A stretch of DNA of 35,448 nucleotides from a virus, in the IMG/VR virus record IMGVR_UViG_3300021371_000051, positions 1 through 35,448 of that record; one strand, given 5' to 3'. Both the position numbers and the translations under genes were made by a program. Of the stretch, positions 23,837-30,277 are shown piece by piece. The number at the start of each line of letters is the position of its first letter. Position 1 is the first letter of the stretch. Under the pieces are notes generated by a model, which searched no databases, had not been told where the DNA came from, and saw only the letters and a list, made by a program, of their open reading frames with translations.

Positions 23837-24461
23837 ACCTACACTTGCAGATGCAGAAGATATGCCTGTTGAGTATATGAATCATAACGAAAAGAATCTA
23901 ACCAAGCGACAGCGTTTGTTAGTCTGGAATGCAGTCAACGATCCTACTCTTACTTTTGCAGAAGCGGCTAAGAAGGCAGGCTTTAAGAATCCAAAGGTTG
24001 TTAGTCGGTATATGGGGCCCAACGGGAAGTATCAGCACGTGTATAGAGAATATGAAAGATTGATGGCGGAAGCGAAAAAGAAGTTTGAGCTTACGCATGA
24101 TAACGCAGTCGAGGATTTGTATAAGCTGAGGGATGACGCCTGGAGTGCAGGTAATTTTACAGCGGCGATTAACGCGCAGAATTTACTTTTGAAAGTCGGG
24201 GGCCTTATTGTTGATAGGCGGGAAGTCTTGCATGGGAAAGTAGATCAAATGAGTCGGGGTGAGGTAGAAAGACGTCTTGCTGATTTACTCGGGAAGCAAG
24301 CTATAGAACATAAATCGGGAGTCGAGATTGAAGATAAATCGGGATTCAAAGATAAATCGGGATCTGAAGAAATCGGGGAGATTATCAAAGAAGAGGTTGT
24401 TAAGAAATCTAGTAGGGCTAGACCTATACCAGAGGAAGGGGAGAAAGAGGACGAAGATTAG
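23793..24461 (+). CDS. terS: Terminase small subunit (TerS)
   Basis: A 222-residue protein. Residues about 36-75 have a HTH-like pattern (LTKRQRLLVWNAV, FAEAAKKAGFKNP); residues about 95-165 form helices with VEDLYKLRDDAWSAGNFTAAINAQN and VDQMSRGEVERRLADLL, as in phage small terminases that oligomerise and recognise the packaging site. It normally pairs with TerL, here found 7.7 kb away at 32116. The C-terminal tail is charged and has a repeated K-S-G with a 6-residue period whose DNA contains AAATCGGG four times. The start at 23793 overlaps the previous gene. Confidence 0.8.
   Translation: MSKDESRIRQKVKIEPTLADAEDMPVEYMNHNEKNLTKRQRLLVWNAVNDPTLTFAEAAKKAGFKNPKVVSRYMGPNGKYQHVYREYERLMAEAKKKFELTHDNAVEDLYKLRDDAWSAGNFTAAINAQNLLLKVGGLIVDRREVLHGKVDQMSRGEVERRLADLLGKQAIEHKSGVEIEDKSGFKDKSGSEEIGEIIKEEVVKKSSRARPIPEEGEKEDED
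24310..24378 (+). repeat. Four AAATCGGG repeats inside terS, candidate pac/TerS-binding array
   Basis: ATAAATCGGGA occurs at 24310, 24334 and 24352, with AAATCGGGG at 24370. The last three are 18 bases apart. In protein they give H/D-K-S-G repeats. Pac sites lie inside terS in several headful phages, which makes this a reasonable candidate. Repeats in a disordered coding tail are an alternative. Confidence 0.5.
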
Positions 24462-24476
24462 TCCTCGTCATAACAC

Positions 24477-24569
24477 TCATACTATCCATCCTATTACAGT
24501 AGACCAAAAAATAAGACCAAAGGCTAACATTAAAGTCCAACTAAAAATTATAAATAATCTATCTTTCAT
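24477..24569 (-). CDS. Micro-membrane protein (30 aa)
   Basis: A 30-codon frame with a strong AGGAG RBS seven bases from the ATG, overlapping the stop of the upstream gene. One transmembrane helix covers most of it (RLFIIFSWTLMLAFGLIFW). Convergent with terS, ending 15 bases from its stop. It could be holin-like, but the size is below the usual holin length. Confidence 0.55.
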   Translation of the reverse strand: MKDRLFIIFSWTLMLAFGLIFWSTVIGWIV

Positions 24570-24759
24570 CTTCGGTCTCCTGTTTTTTATAGGCACATAC
24601 TACAAAGTTATATCCCTCTGCATCTGTATCTAAATCTAATAAATCTGTAAGAATATTAAGGACATTTACTTTATGGCTTTCTGCAAAGTCCACTCCAAAC
24701 CAGACACCTTTTGGTACTACAGTCCAATCATTTTTTTCTAATTCTTCTTTAGTTATCAT
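24559..24759 (-). CDS. Hypothetical acidic protein (66 aa)
   Basis: Starts with an AGGAGAAAG RBS and overlaps the end of the upstream gene. The acidic product (KNDWTVVPKGVWFGVDFAE, DLLDLDTDAEGYNF) has no recognised family. Confidence 0.58.
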   Translation of the reverse strand: MITKEELEKNDWTVVPKGVWFGVDFAESHKVNVLNILTDLLDLDTDAEGYNFVVCAYKKQETEDER

Positions 24760-25030
24760 CTTTCTCCTTTTTTCTTTTTACTATTTTTAATCCATTCATG
24801 TCTAACATCTTCTCTTTAACAAAATCGTCAAAGCCAAGTAATTTGTCGGGGTTGCCTACATCATCATCTTCATAGAGTACAGTCCAGACTTCTAATCTAA
24901 GTTTGTCATGGGGAATATCATCGACCTCGTTAGTTACTCGCACTTCAAACTCTGTTCCTTGCCAGACAAAGTGGAGGCAATCAAAGTATTCGCCTTTACC
25001 ATCAAAAACTTGTTTATTCTTCTTCATCAT
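24749..25030 (-). CDS. Hypothetical protein (93 aa)
   Basis: Preceded by ACAGGAGTAG; the second ATG at 25027 is spaced better. The product is acidic with beta-rich sections (FDCLHFVWQGTEFEVRV, KLRLEVWTVLYEDDD). Family not recognised. A small hydrophobic frame overlaps its start. Confidence 0.58.
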   Translation of the reverse strand: MMKKNKQVFDGKGEYFDCLHFVWQGTEFEVRVTNEVDDIPHDKLRLEVWTVLYEDDDVGNPDKLLGFDDFVKEKMLDMNGLKIVKRKKEKDDN

Positions 25031-25097
25031 CTACTCCTGTTTTACTATCAATTAAAAAACTTGTTACTAAAAAAAATAAAGCCAAGAACTCTAACAA
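25014..25097 (-). CDS. Possible TTG-started membrane peptide (27 aa)
   Basis: A 27-codon frame begins with TTG at 25097 inside the end of one gene and ends inside the next. The translation is a transmembrane-like LLEFLALFFLVTSFLI followed by an acidic DDEEE end. It fills the only gap in this operon, but the TTG start and weak RBS leave it uncertain. Confidence 0.3.
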   Translation of the reverse strand: MLEFLALFFLVTSFLIDSKTGVDDEEE

Positions 25098-25300
25098 TCT
25101 TCTGACCTTTTAAGATTGACTTCATAGGTTGCTAAAGATACAGAAGTATCTGTTTCTAAGAATCCTTTTTGATTTTTTGTAGTCGGGTAGAAAGAAATAT
25201 ATTGGCGTCCAGAGACATCACACGTCCAGAGGTTAGCGTCTACCAATTCTCCCTCTTCGGTTTCAAAGTTTGTCCAGTTATCGTCTTGCCAATATTTCAT
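25091..25300 (-). CDS. Hypothetical protein (69 aa), first in minus operon
   Basis: AAAAGGAGAAAC lies just before the ATG. The product is beta-rich and acidic (YWQDDNWTNFETEEGEL, RQYISFYPTTKNQKGF). Family not recognised. It is the first gene left of the divergent noncoding region at 25301-25636. Confidence 0.6.
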   Translation of the reverse strand: MKYWQDDNWTNFETEEGELVDANLWTCDVSGRQYISFYPTTKNQKGFLETDTSVSLATYEVNLKRSEDC

Positions 25301-25636
25301 TTTTGTTTCTCCTTTTAAAATTAGGTGGTAGTTTTTTAAGCAGACCTGCCAACTACTCCCTATCCTAGCTTTATACTCACACTCTAAGGTCTGGTGAGTG
25401 TTTGTAGTTAGTGCATGGTGGTTTAGTTCTCATTTACTTTTATCCTTAACACGCACTTAAGACATATAAGACCAGTGGGATTTTACAAAGGCTCACTCCT
25501 AACTACAAAACAGATACTAACATTAATAATTAATTATTGTCTACTGTTTGTTGAAAAATAAATTATACAAATTGTTTGCAATTAGAATTAATTACAGGCA
25601 TTATAAGAGAGTAATAAATTTTAGGAGATAGAAATT
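25301..25636. other. Gene-free divergent region with several inverted repeats (possible structured leader or ncRNA)
   Basis: A 336-base gap between divergent operons. It holds TTTGTAGTTAG (25401-25411) perfectly inverted as CTAACTACAAA (25499-25509), which would close an 87-base domain. Smaller hairpins are GTAGTT/AACTAC (25328-25333, 25351-25356), ACTCAC/GTGAGT (25375-25380, 25394-25399) and CTTAA/TTAAG (25445-25461). A candidate promoter for the right-hand operon has TTGCAA with a poor CATTAT at 17 bases. The 11-base perfect arms are unlikely by chance and suggest a structured RNA, an operator or an origin. Confidence 0.5.
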
Positions 25637-25927
25637 ATGAATAAAGATAACAAAAAAGTCGGTTCAATTATAGGTGAATCATTAGAGCGTTTAAATAAAA
25701 AAGCGAATCCAGTTGATATAGCTGGAATAGGCGTGTCTGATCCTTACCCAAAGATAGACCACGATAAACTTGACGCTTTGCTTCTCTGGGCAGAAAAGAA
25801 CCTTAAAAATGATATGAATGTTTTCGCAACCTATTTAGAGAAGCTTGAAGATTTATCTGGGGCAGAGTTGAGAGTGTTCAATAAAAAAATGATTGGCTTG
25901 GGTCTAAAAATAGACTGGGAGGTTTAA
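25637..25927 (+). CDS. Hypothetical protein (96 aa), start of accessory block
   Basis: RBS TTAGGAGATAG. The product is helical (KIDHDKLDALLLWAEKNL, VFATYLEKLEDLSGAELRV). Family not recognised. First of five tightly packed genes (25637-27541). Confidence 0.58.
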   Translation: MNKDNKKVGSIIGESLERLNKKANPVDIAGIGVSDPYPKIDHDKLDALLLWAEKNLKNDMNVFATYLEKLEDLSGAELRVFNKKMIGLGLKIDWEV

Positions 25928-26425
25928 ATGAAATCATTACTTAGAACAATCTTAGACGAGTGTGAGAAAAATAAACTCATGTATCGAGCGAATGCTTACG
26001 ATCTCTGGAACAATGGGTGTGAAGATATGATTGTCCCTTGGGGATATGACTTTGAAGCTTTAACTGAAACTATGAAAGCTTTTGAGTTAGATGAACGCAT
26101 AGGCAACATTCAGATTCTCCCCGAGAGCAAAGTTAAGACTCATGCAGAATTAATAGATTCTATCAGATCAGATTTATTAGAATATTCTTTTGAAGATGAA
26201 GAAAGAAGTTTAATTGAAAATTTGACTGATGAGCAAATTATCAGCGAACAACCAGATGAATATTACTCTGGATACTATTGGATTATGTGGACGAATTACG
26301 GGGGCAATGAACACCTTGATTGTTTCACCGACTATACAACAAGCTTAGATAAATACTTTGATGTAAGTGAGTTGACCAATGATTGGGAAGATCAGTACAA
26401 CGAATTTAAATTGGGATTGATCTAA
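25928..26425 (+). CDS. Very acidic hypothetical protein (165 aa)
   Basis: RBS GGGAGG. By hand count about 37 acidic against 13 basic residues, with many aromatics (YYSGYYWIMWTNYGGNEHLD). Such strongly acidic phage proteins can mimic DNA, as ArdA and Ocr do, but no family motif is recognised. The mimic idea rests on composition only. It overlaps the next gene by one base. Confidence 0.55.
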   Translation: MKSLLRTILDECEKNKLMYRANAYDLWNNGCEDMIVPWGYDFEALTETMKAFELDERIGNIQILPESKVKTHAELIDSIRSDLLEYSFEDEERSLIENLTDEQIISEQPDEYYSGYYWIMWTNYGGNEHLDCFTDYTTSLDKYFDVSELTNDWEDQYNEFKLGLI

Positions 26426-26673
26426 TGAAGCTTAAAACAGTGAGAATTACAGCGATTATGGAAACTCATTTAGAGTATGTATGCAACATACCAAAAGATA
26501 TGTCTCTGGAAGATTTTAAAGACTATTGCAAAAATGAAGATATTGCTGGTGGTATGTGGGAACAAGGGGAAAGTATGTTTTCTGGTTCTTGGAGTTGGGG
26601 AGAAGTGCAAGAATTAGATTTTGATAAAGACGCCATATTAGAAATGGGGGAGAACTTAATATGTGCCAAGTAA
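26425..26673 (+). CDS. Acidic hypothetical protein (82 aa)
   Basis: Starts with a one-base TAATG overlap. Acidic with a Trp-rich segment (GGMWEQGESMFSGSWSWGEV). Family not recognised. It overlaps the following gene by 13 bases. Confidence 0.55.
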   Translation: MKLKTVRITAIMETHLEYVCNIPKDMSLEDFKDYCKNEDIAGGMWEQGESMFSGSWSWGEVQELDFDKDAILEMGENLICAK

Positions 26674-27200
26674 TAGAAACAATAAAAACCAAGAACTATG
26701 TTGCAGAAATTATCAATGACGAGGACTGCTATAACCCTAGAACAGATTACAGTCTAGGAACGCTAATAGCATTTCATTCTCGTTATGATCTATCCGACAA
26801 CGATAATTGGGATAAGAAAGAATTAATATCTTATGTAGAGCAAGAGGATGTCTTGGCCTTGCCCGTATATATGTATGAACATTCTGGAATTGCTCTTTCA
26901 ACAAGTGCATTTTCTTGCAAATGGGATAGTGGTCAAATAGGTTATATCTTTGTTTCTTACGAAGATATTATCAAAGAATACGGGAAGCTAGATGTTGAAA
27001 CTGCTACTAAGGTTCTTGAACAAGAAGTTAAAGAATATTCCCAATATGTTAACGGGGAATGTTATGGCTACATCATTTATGAAAAGGACAAAGATCCCCA
27101 AGATCATTCAGAGTCTTGTTTTGGATTTATAGGCTATGACTATATAGAAGAAGAAGTTAAATCCATTCTTAAAGATTTAGAACAACAGGAGATAGCCTAA
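26661..27200 (+). CDS. Conserved phage protein of unknown function (179 aa)
   Basis: Matches a family I recall in many phages: VYMYEHSGIALSTSAFSC, a CKWDSGQIGYIFVS block and VNGECYGYIIYE near residues 130-141, followed by SCFGFIGYDY. The aromatic, acidic mixed sequence has no known function. The family is widely distributed, so it is probably not host-specific. It overlaps the next gene (TAATG). Confidence 0.7.
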   Translation: MCQVIETIKTKNYVAEIINDEDCYNPRTDYSLGTLIAFHSRYDLSDNDNWDKKELISYVEQEDVLALPVYMYEHSGIALSTSAFSCKWDSGQIGYIFVSYEDIIKEYGKLDVETATKVLEQEVKEYSQYVNGECYGYIIYEKDKDPQDHSESCFGFIGYDYIEEEVKSILKDLEQQEIA

Positions 27201-27541
27201 TGGATATCGGGGACAAATGTGTTTGTTGTTGTCGGGATACTTCATTCGGAACGGGGCTATTCGTTAATAGAATCCCAGCGGATGCTGATTATCATTCTGA
27301 GTATAACGGGGCGATAGTTTTTTCTGAGGGTGAATATCGGGAGGGATATTTATGCCCAGAGTGTTCTGCATTACCTTGTGATAGGTGTAATGAAATGGTT
27401 CTTTTGGATGAAGATATAACTCCGATTGATTTATATGGAATTGAAGATTCTAGAAGCGAACATAATTTTTCTGACGGCTCTTATAGAGTGCATTATAAAT
27501 GTCTTAATAAAGAGGAAAAAAAAGTATTCGACAATTTGTAG
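27200..27541 (+). CDS. Cys-rich zinc-binding-type protein (113 aa)
   Basis: Several CxxC pairs are visible: C7 and C9-C11 (KCVCCC), C52-x2-C55 (CPEC) and C60-x2-C63 (CDRC), with another Cys near the end (HYKC). This looks like two treble-clef or zinc-ribbon knuckles. The acidic linker and small size suggest a protein-interaction or RNA/DNA-binding adaptor. Function unknown. Its 3' end contains the -35 of the next promoter. Confidence 0.62.
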   Translation: MDIGDKCVCCCRDTSFGTGLFVNRIPADADYHSEYNGAIVFSEGEYREGYLCPECSALPCDRCNEMVLLDEDITPIDLYGIEDSRSEHNFSDGSYRVHYKCLNKEEKKVFDNL

Positions 27542-27556
27542 AATAACTTTTATACT
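27528..27556 (+). promoter_or_regulatory. Sigma70-like promoter with palindromic -10
   Basis: TCGACA (27528-27533), 17 bases, TATACT (27551-27556); both hexamers 5/6 to consensus. TATAC-TAG-GTATA spans the -10, and GGTATACC (27558-27565) is a perfect palindrome right after it. This arrangement resembles that at 21976-21993. Confidence 0.6.
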
Positions 27557-27592
27557 AGGTATACCCGCAAGGGCATTTATAGGAAAAAAAAT

Positions 27593-27862
27593 ATGAATAA
27601 CTTAAATGATACTTTTGAAGCTTCTAGAATTTACAGGGGCAATCGACACATTATTAAAGACCAAATTATCCAAGGCGACGATTATGTCGTTGACGGGGTA
27701 AGGAGATCATTCTGGAGTAATCCAGATAAGTCTCATTCATGCCATTTATTTAAAATGGTTAGGGGCGAGATCATCGACCGCATAACAGTTGATTCATTCG
27801 AGGGCGAGACGCTTAACGAATTTATCCAGAGAACTGAAACTATTTTATTAGGGGGTAAATAA
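27593..27862 (+). CDS. Hypothetical protein (89 aa)
   Basis: RBS AGGA is some distance from the ATG. The product is basic to neutral and beta-rich (YRGNRHIIKDQIIQGDDYV, VDGVRRSFWSNPDKSHSC). Family not recognised. First gene of a three-gene unit. Confidence 0.56.
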   Translation: MNNLNDTFEASRIYRGNRHIIKDQIIQGDDYVVDGVRRSFWSNPDKSHSCHLFKMVRGEIIDRITVDSFEGETLNEFIQRTETILLGGK

Positions 27863-28197
27863 TGAGTTTAATTGTAGACTTTACTAAAATTGATGAGGTT
27901 GCCAAGAAGGAACTAAATCAATATCAAGAAATGATCGGCTATTATATGATGGCAATCGGCATGGGTGAGATTACCGAAAAAAATCATCTTGAAGTGTATG
28001 CTCGTTTAGTCTTGCTACAAGCTAGCACGCTGGACAGCAGTAAGCCTTGGATAACTCTAAGAATGGTTAAGGGTTTAATCAACGCTAGATTTAATATTGC
28101 CTTTGAGAGCAAAGCCAAATTCTCAACGAGAATGATGAAGGCTACGCTCAGAGAAGTCGAGAGACTGGAAGCTAAAGAATCTAAAGAGGTGGCTTAG
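27862..28197 (+). CDS. Hypothetical helical protein (111 aa)
   Basis: Overlaps the previous gene by one base (TAATG). Helical (VAKKELNQYQEMIGYYMMAIG) with a basic C-terminal helix (RMMKATLREVERLEAK). Family not recognised. Confidence 0.55.
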   Translation: MSLIVDFTKIDEVAKKELNQYQEMIGYYMMAIGMGEITEKNHLEVYARLVLLQASTLDSSKPWITLRMVKGLINARFNIAFESKAKFSTRMMKATLREVERLEAKESKEVA

Positions 28198-28497
28198 ATG
28201 ATTAGTACAATTAGCCAATATGATTTTGTCGACGCTTTTAGAAGCTTGCGTCCTAACAACTTCTCTTACGAGGGGTTGTTAGCTTTGTTCGATTGGTTTG
28301 AAATGTTAGAAGAAGATTGCGACCAAAAAATAGAATTAGATGTTATTGCGATCTGTTGCGATTTTTCTGAATATGAAAATTTAAAAGAGTTCCAAAATGA
28401 TTACGGGGATGAATATGAATCTCTGGAAGATATAGAGAATACTACAACTTTAATTAGAATTGAGGATGAGGATGGATTTATTATTCAGCAATTTTAA
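28198..28497 (+). CDS. Conserved acidic phage protein of unknown function (99 aa)
   Basis: Matches a very widespread phage family that I recall: DFVDAFR near the N-terminus, NFSYEGLLALFDWFE, IELDVIAICCDFSEY near the middle and an acidic C-terminal part with DGFIIQQF. By hand count 26 acidic against 5 basic residues. The function is not known. It is the last gene before a strong terminator. Confidence 0.74.
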   Translation: MISTISQYDFVDAFRSLRPNNFSYEGLLALFDWFEMLEEDCDQKIELDVIAICCDFSEYENLKEFQNDYGDEYESLEDIENTTTLIRIEDEDGFIIQQF

Positions 28498-28516
28498 AAA
28501 CTATCTCCAATAGTTT

Positions 28517-28542
28517 AAAGGGTCTTTTTAGACCCTTTTTTT
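28517..28542 (+). terminator. Factor-independent terminator
   Basis: AAAGGGTC (28517-28524), a six-base loop, GACCCTTT (28531-28538), then more T. Perfect eight-pair stem with a U-tract, 20 bases after the stop at 28497. Confidence 0.9.
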
Positions 28543-28873
28543 ATACCCGCAGTAATCGGTCATATATCTGCCTATTCTATAGGCGGGTATGTATGCGTAA
28601 ATTAATAGCATTTTCCTTGCTTCCCAGCCTTTCCTTTTAAAAGTTTCAGAGAAATCAATCGGGAATCAATCGGGAGGTGATCGGGGAGACCTAGCGAAGC
28701 CCCAGAGTTATTATTTACTTTTATATTTACATATATATTTAAGATCATTTTAAGAATAGAGGATATTTTGAGGGCGGTTAGAAGTGGTCAAAAAATGATC
28801 AATTCATTTTGACTATTAAGGGCGGAAAAAACCAATTTTAAAAAGTGCTGCTTTTTAATCAAAAAGATCAAGT
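28543..28873. other. Gene-free spacer with repeats
   Basis: No gene seen. It holds ATACCCGC (28543-28550) inverted as GCGGGTAT (28583-28590), and a tandem pair ATCAATCGGGA (28654-28664, 28665-28675) followed by the related GTGATCGGGGA (28677-28687). Two GAGGGCGG/AAGGGCGG words lie near 28770 and 28818. The AT-rich stem TTAAAAAG/CTTTTTAA at 28838-28858 may be a weak terminator. Confidence 0.6.
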
Positions 28874-28901
28874 TTTACATTTTGTCTCCAGTTGCTATAA
28901 T
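28874..28901 (+). promoter_or_regulatory. Strong sigma70-like promoter of a three-gene unit
   Basis: TTTACA (28874-28879, 5/6), a 16-base spacer and a perfect TATAAT (28896-28901). It drives genes at 28951-29644 that end at a terminator at 29701, the arrangement expected for a moron. Confidence 0.75.
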
Positions 28902-28950
28902 TCTCTCAAGGCGGACAATTTCGCGAGCCTGTTTTTTGGAGATAGAAAAT

Positions 28951-29109
28951 ATGGATAAACAAAAATCCAATTTAGAAGTGGTCAAGTTCAAACTTGAATT
29001 CACTTGGTTAATGATCGTGACTGGCAGAGACGAGGAAGCGAGTGCAAATTTTAATGAAGCGCTCACGCTCTTAGATGCTGAGATCGAAAATCAAAAAAAG
29101 GTGGCGTAA
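28951..29109 (+). CDS. Hypothetical protein (52 aa)
   Basis: RBS TTTGGAGATAG before the ATG at 28951; an upstream in-frame start lies between the promoter hexamers and is unlikely. Helical (NLEVVKFKLEFTWLMIVTG, EASANFNEALTLLDAEI), like a small TPR-type or coiled helix pair. It ends with TAATG into the next gene. Confidence 0.6.
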   Translation: MDKQKSNLEVVKFKLEFTWLMIVTGRDEEASANFNEALTLLDAEIENQKKVA

Positions 29110-29429
29110 TGAGAGAGCAATTATTAGACACTTTAAATTTAAGTATCAGAAATACTCCGCTAACTGGCGGAGGCATTTCCGAGAATCCTTATATTGCTTT
29201 GTCCTTGATTGATCGAGGGCTAGCAGATACAAGAGCTTACGCAATCGGCAGAGCCTTGGAGAATAGAGACCTTAGCAAATTGGCTTCCGCTATCTGCGAG
29301 TGCGATAGCTCAAACTTTCCTAGGCTCGTTAGATTAGAGCCAAGGTTGTTCGAGCTTCTCCTCTCTGACGAAAGCGTCAAGGGTTATTGGGGAGTCCTGA
29401 GCGAGCGACTAGAAGAGGTGATGAAATGA
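29109..29429 (+). CDS. Hypothetical protein (106 aa)
   Basis: Second gene of the moron-like unit. An alpha-helical protein rich in Leu, Arg and Glu (LALSLIDRGLAD would be the wrong reading; the segment is IALSLIDRGLADTRAY, then IGRALENRDLSKLASAIC). By eye its DNA is richer in G and C than its neighbours. No family recognised. Confidence 0.58.
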   Translation: MREQLLDTLNLSIRNTPLTGGGISENPYIALSLIDRGLADTRAYAIGRALENRDLSKLASAICECDSSNFPRLVRLEPRLFELLLSDESVKGYWGVLSERLEEVMK

Positions 29430-29644
29430 GTTTATCAAAAAGACATTTTGAAGAATTAGCAAAAGATATTAGAACTTTGACAAATTCTGATATGAGATTT
29501 CAAGAGCAAAGAAATGAAGCGTTCTCTCTTTTTATTGATGGTCTTTGTTATTACTTCCGCCAAGAAAATCCGAGATTCGATAGAGATAAATTTATCAAGG
29601 CTTGCGGATTTATTGACGGATTATATCCCGATGAAAATGAATGA
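29426..29644 (+). CDS. Conserved small phage protein (72 aa)
   Basis: Starts at ATG 29426 with an ATGA overlap. The C-terminal part (FIDGLCYYFRQENPRFDRDKF, quoted to 20 residues) resembles a small family I recall in phages, with a conserved NPRFDR motif and a final A-C-G. The function is unknown. Confidence 0.66.
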   Translation: MSLSKRHFEELAKDIRTLTNSDMRFQEQRNEAFSLFIDGLCYYFRQENPRFDRDKFIKACGFIDGLYPDENE

Positions 29645-29700
29645 TTGAGGTAATATTATTAGCCTTGATAGTAATTAATAAACTGATTGACTGAGGAACT

Positions 29701-29726
29701 TGGGCGGACTTATCCGCCCATTTTTG
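29701..29726 (+). terminator. Factor-independent terminator
   Basis: TGGGCGGA (29701-29708), loop CTTA, TCCGCCCA (29713-29720), then TTTTTG. Eight perfect GC-rich pairs with a T-run; ends the unit 28951-29644. Confidence 0.93.
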
Positions 29727-30277
29727 TTATTTTTTATAAATTTACAGATATTTTTGGGAGGAGGGCGGTCAAAAAAAAAATTTTGCGCTTCGCGTAATAT
29801 AATCAGCGCAAGCGCTGTTATAAGAATTAACACGCTTCGCTTAGTTAAGTGCCTGCGCAAGCGCAGATAAACTCTTTATACGGGACTCTATTGACTTCGG
29901 TATCTCGGTACAATCGTACAGCTTTGTTTGAGGGTAACCCCCTGGATGGTGTGGGTGTATGTAGTATAGGCTACAGGACAATAATATGAATACTCAAACT
30001 CTCATATCTAAAGATTGCCTTTTTGAATCTTGTCGGATATGATTCGTATGCAGGTAAGGTATTTTTGCACTTCGTTCAATCTATCTTCTCCAAGATCTTT
30101 ACTTTGCCTGCCCCTAAAAAAATTTTTTCCAGCCAAAAAAAATCCTGAGACGAAAAAGTTATCCACATTTTTTCCCCAAAACAAAACCAAATAAACAAAA
30201 GGGTACCCATACCCCCCAAAATTTTTCTATACTTTTTAAACTTTTGAATGTTAGAATAAGTCAACCGAGGAAACGAT
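29727..30277. other. Gene-free region with palindromes and a DnaA box
   Basis: About 550 bases without a convincing gene. GCGCAAGCGC occurs twice within perfect palindromes: CAGCGCAAGCGCTG (29804-29817) and CTGCGCAAGCGCAG (29853-29866). GTAC-AATC-GTAC (29908-29919) and TGTAG/CTACA (29960-29975) are small hairpins. TTATCCACA (30159-30167) is a perfect bacterial DnaA-box sequence. A TATACT lies at 30228-30233 upstream of the next gene, but no -35 fits. Together it might be an origin or a control region. Confidence 0.55.

Noticed and set aside
24424-24470. GAGGAC/GTCCTC stem at the end of terS as terminator.
   Set aside because: Only six pairs, overlapping the stop codon, with no T-run after it.
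25928-26425. ArdA-type antirestriction protein.
   Set aside because: The acidity and aromatic content fit, but I could not see the ArdA motif or repeat organisation; kept as unknown.
30008-30190. Minus-strand open frame in the gap before 30278.
   Set aside because: Its translation is Phe/Lys-rich low complexity from A/T runs, without RBS or overlap to neighbours, and it shares its region with another frame of equal weakness.
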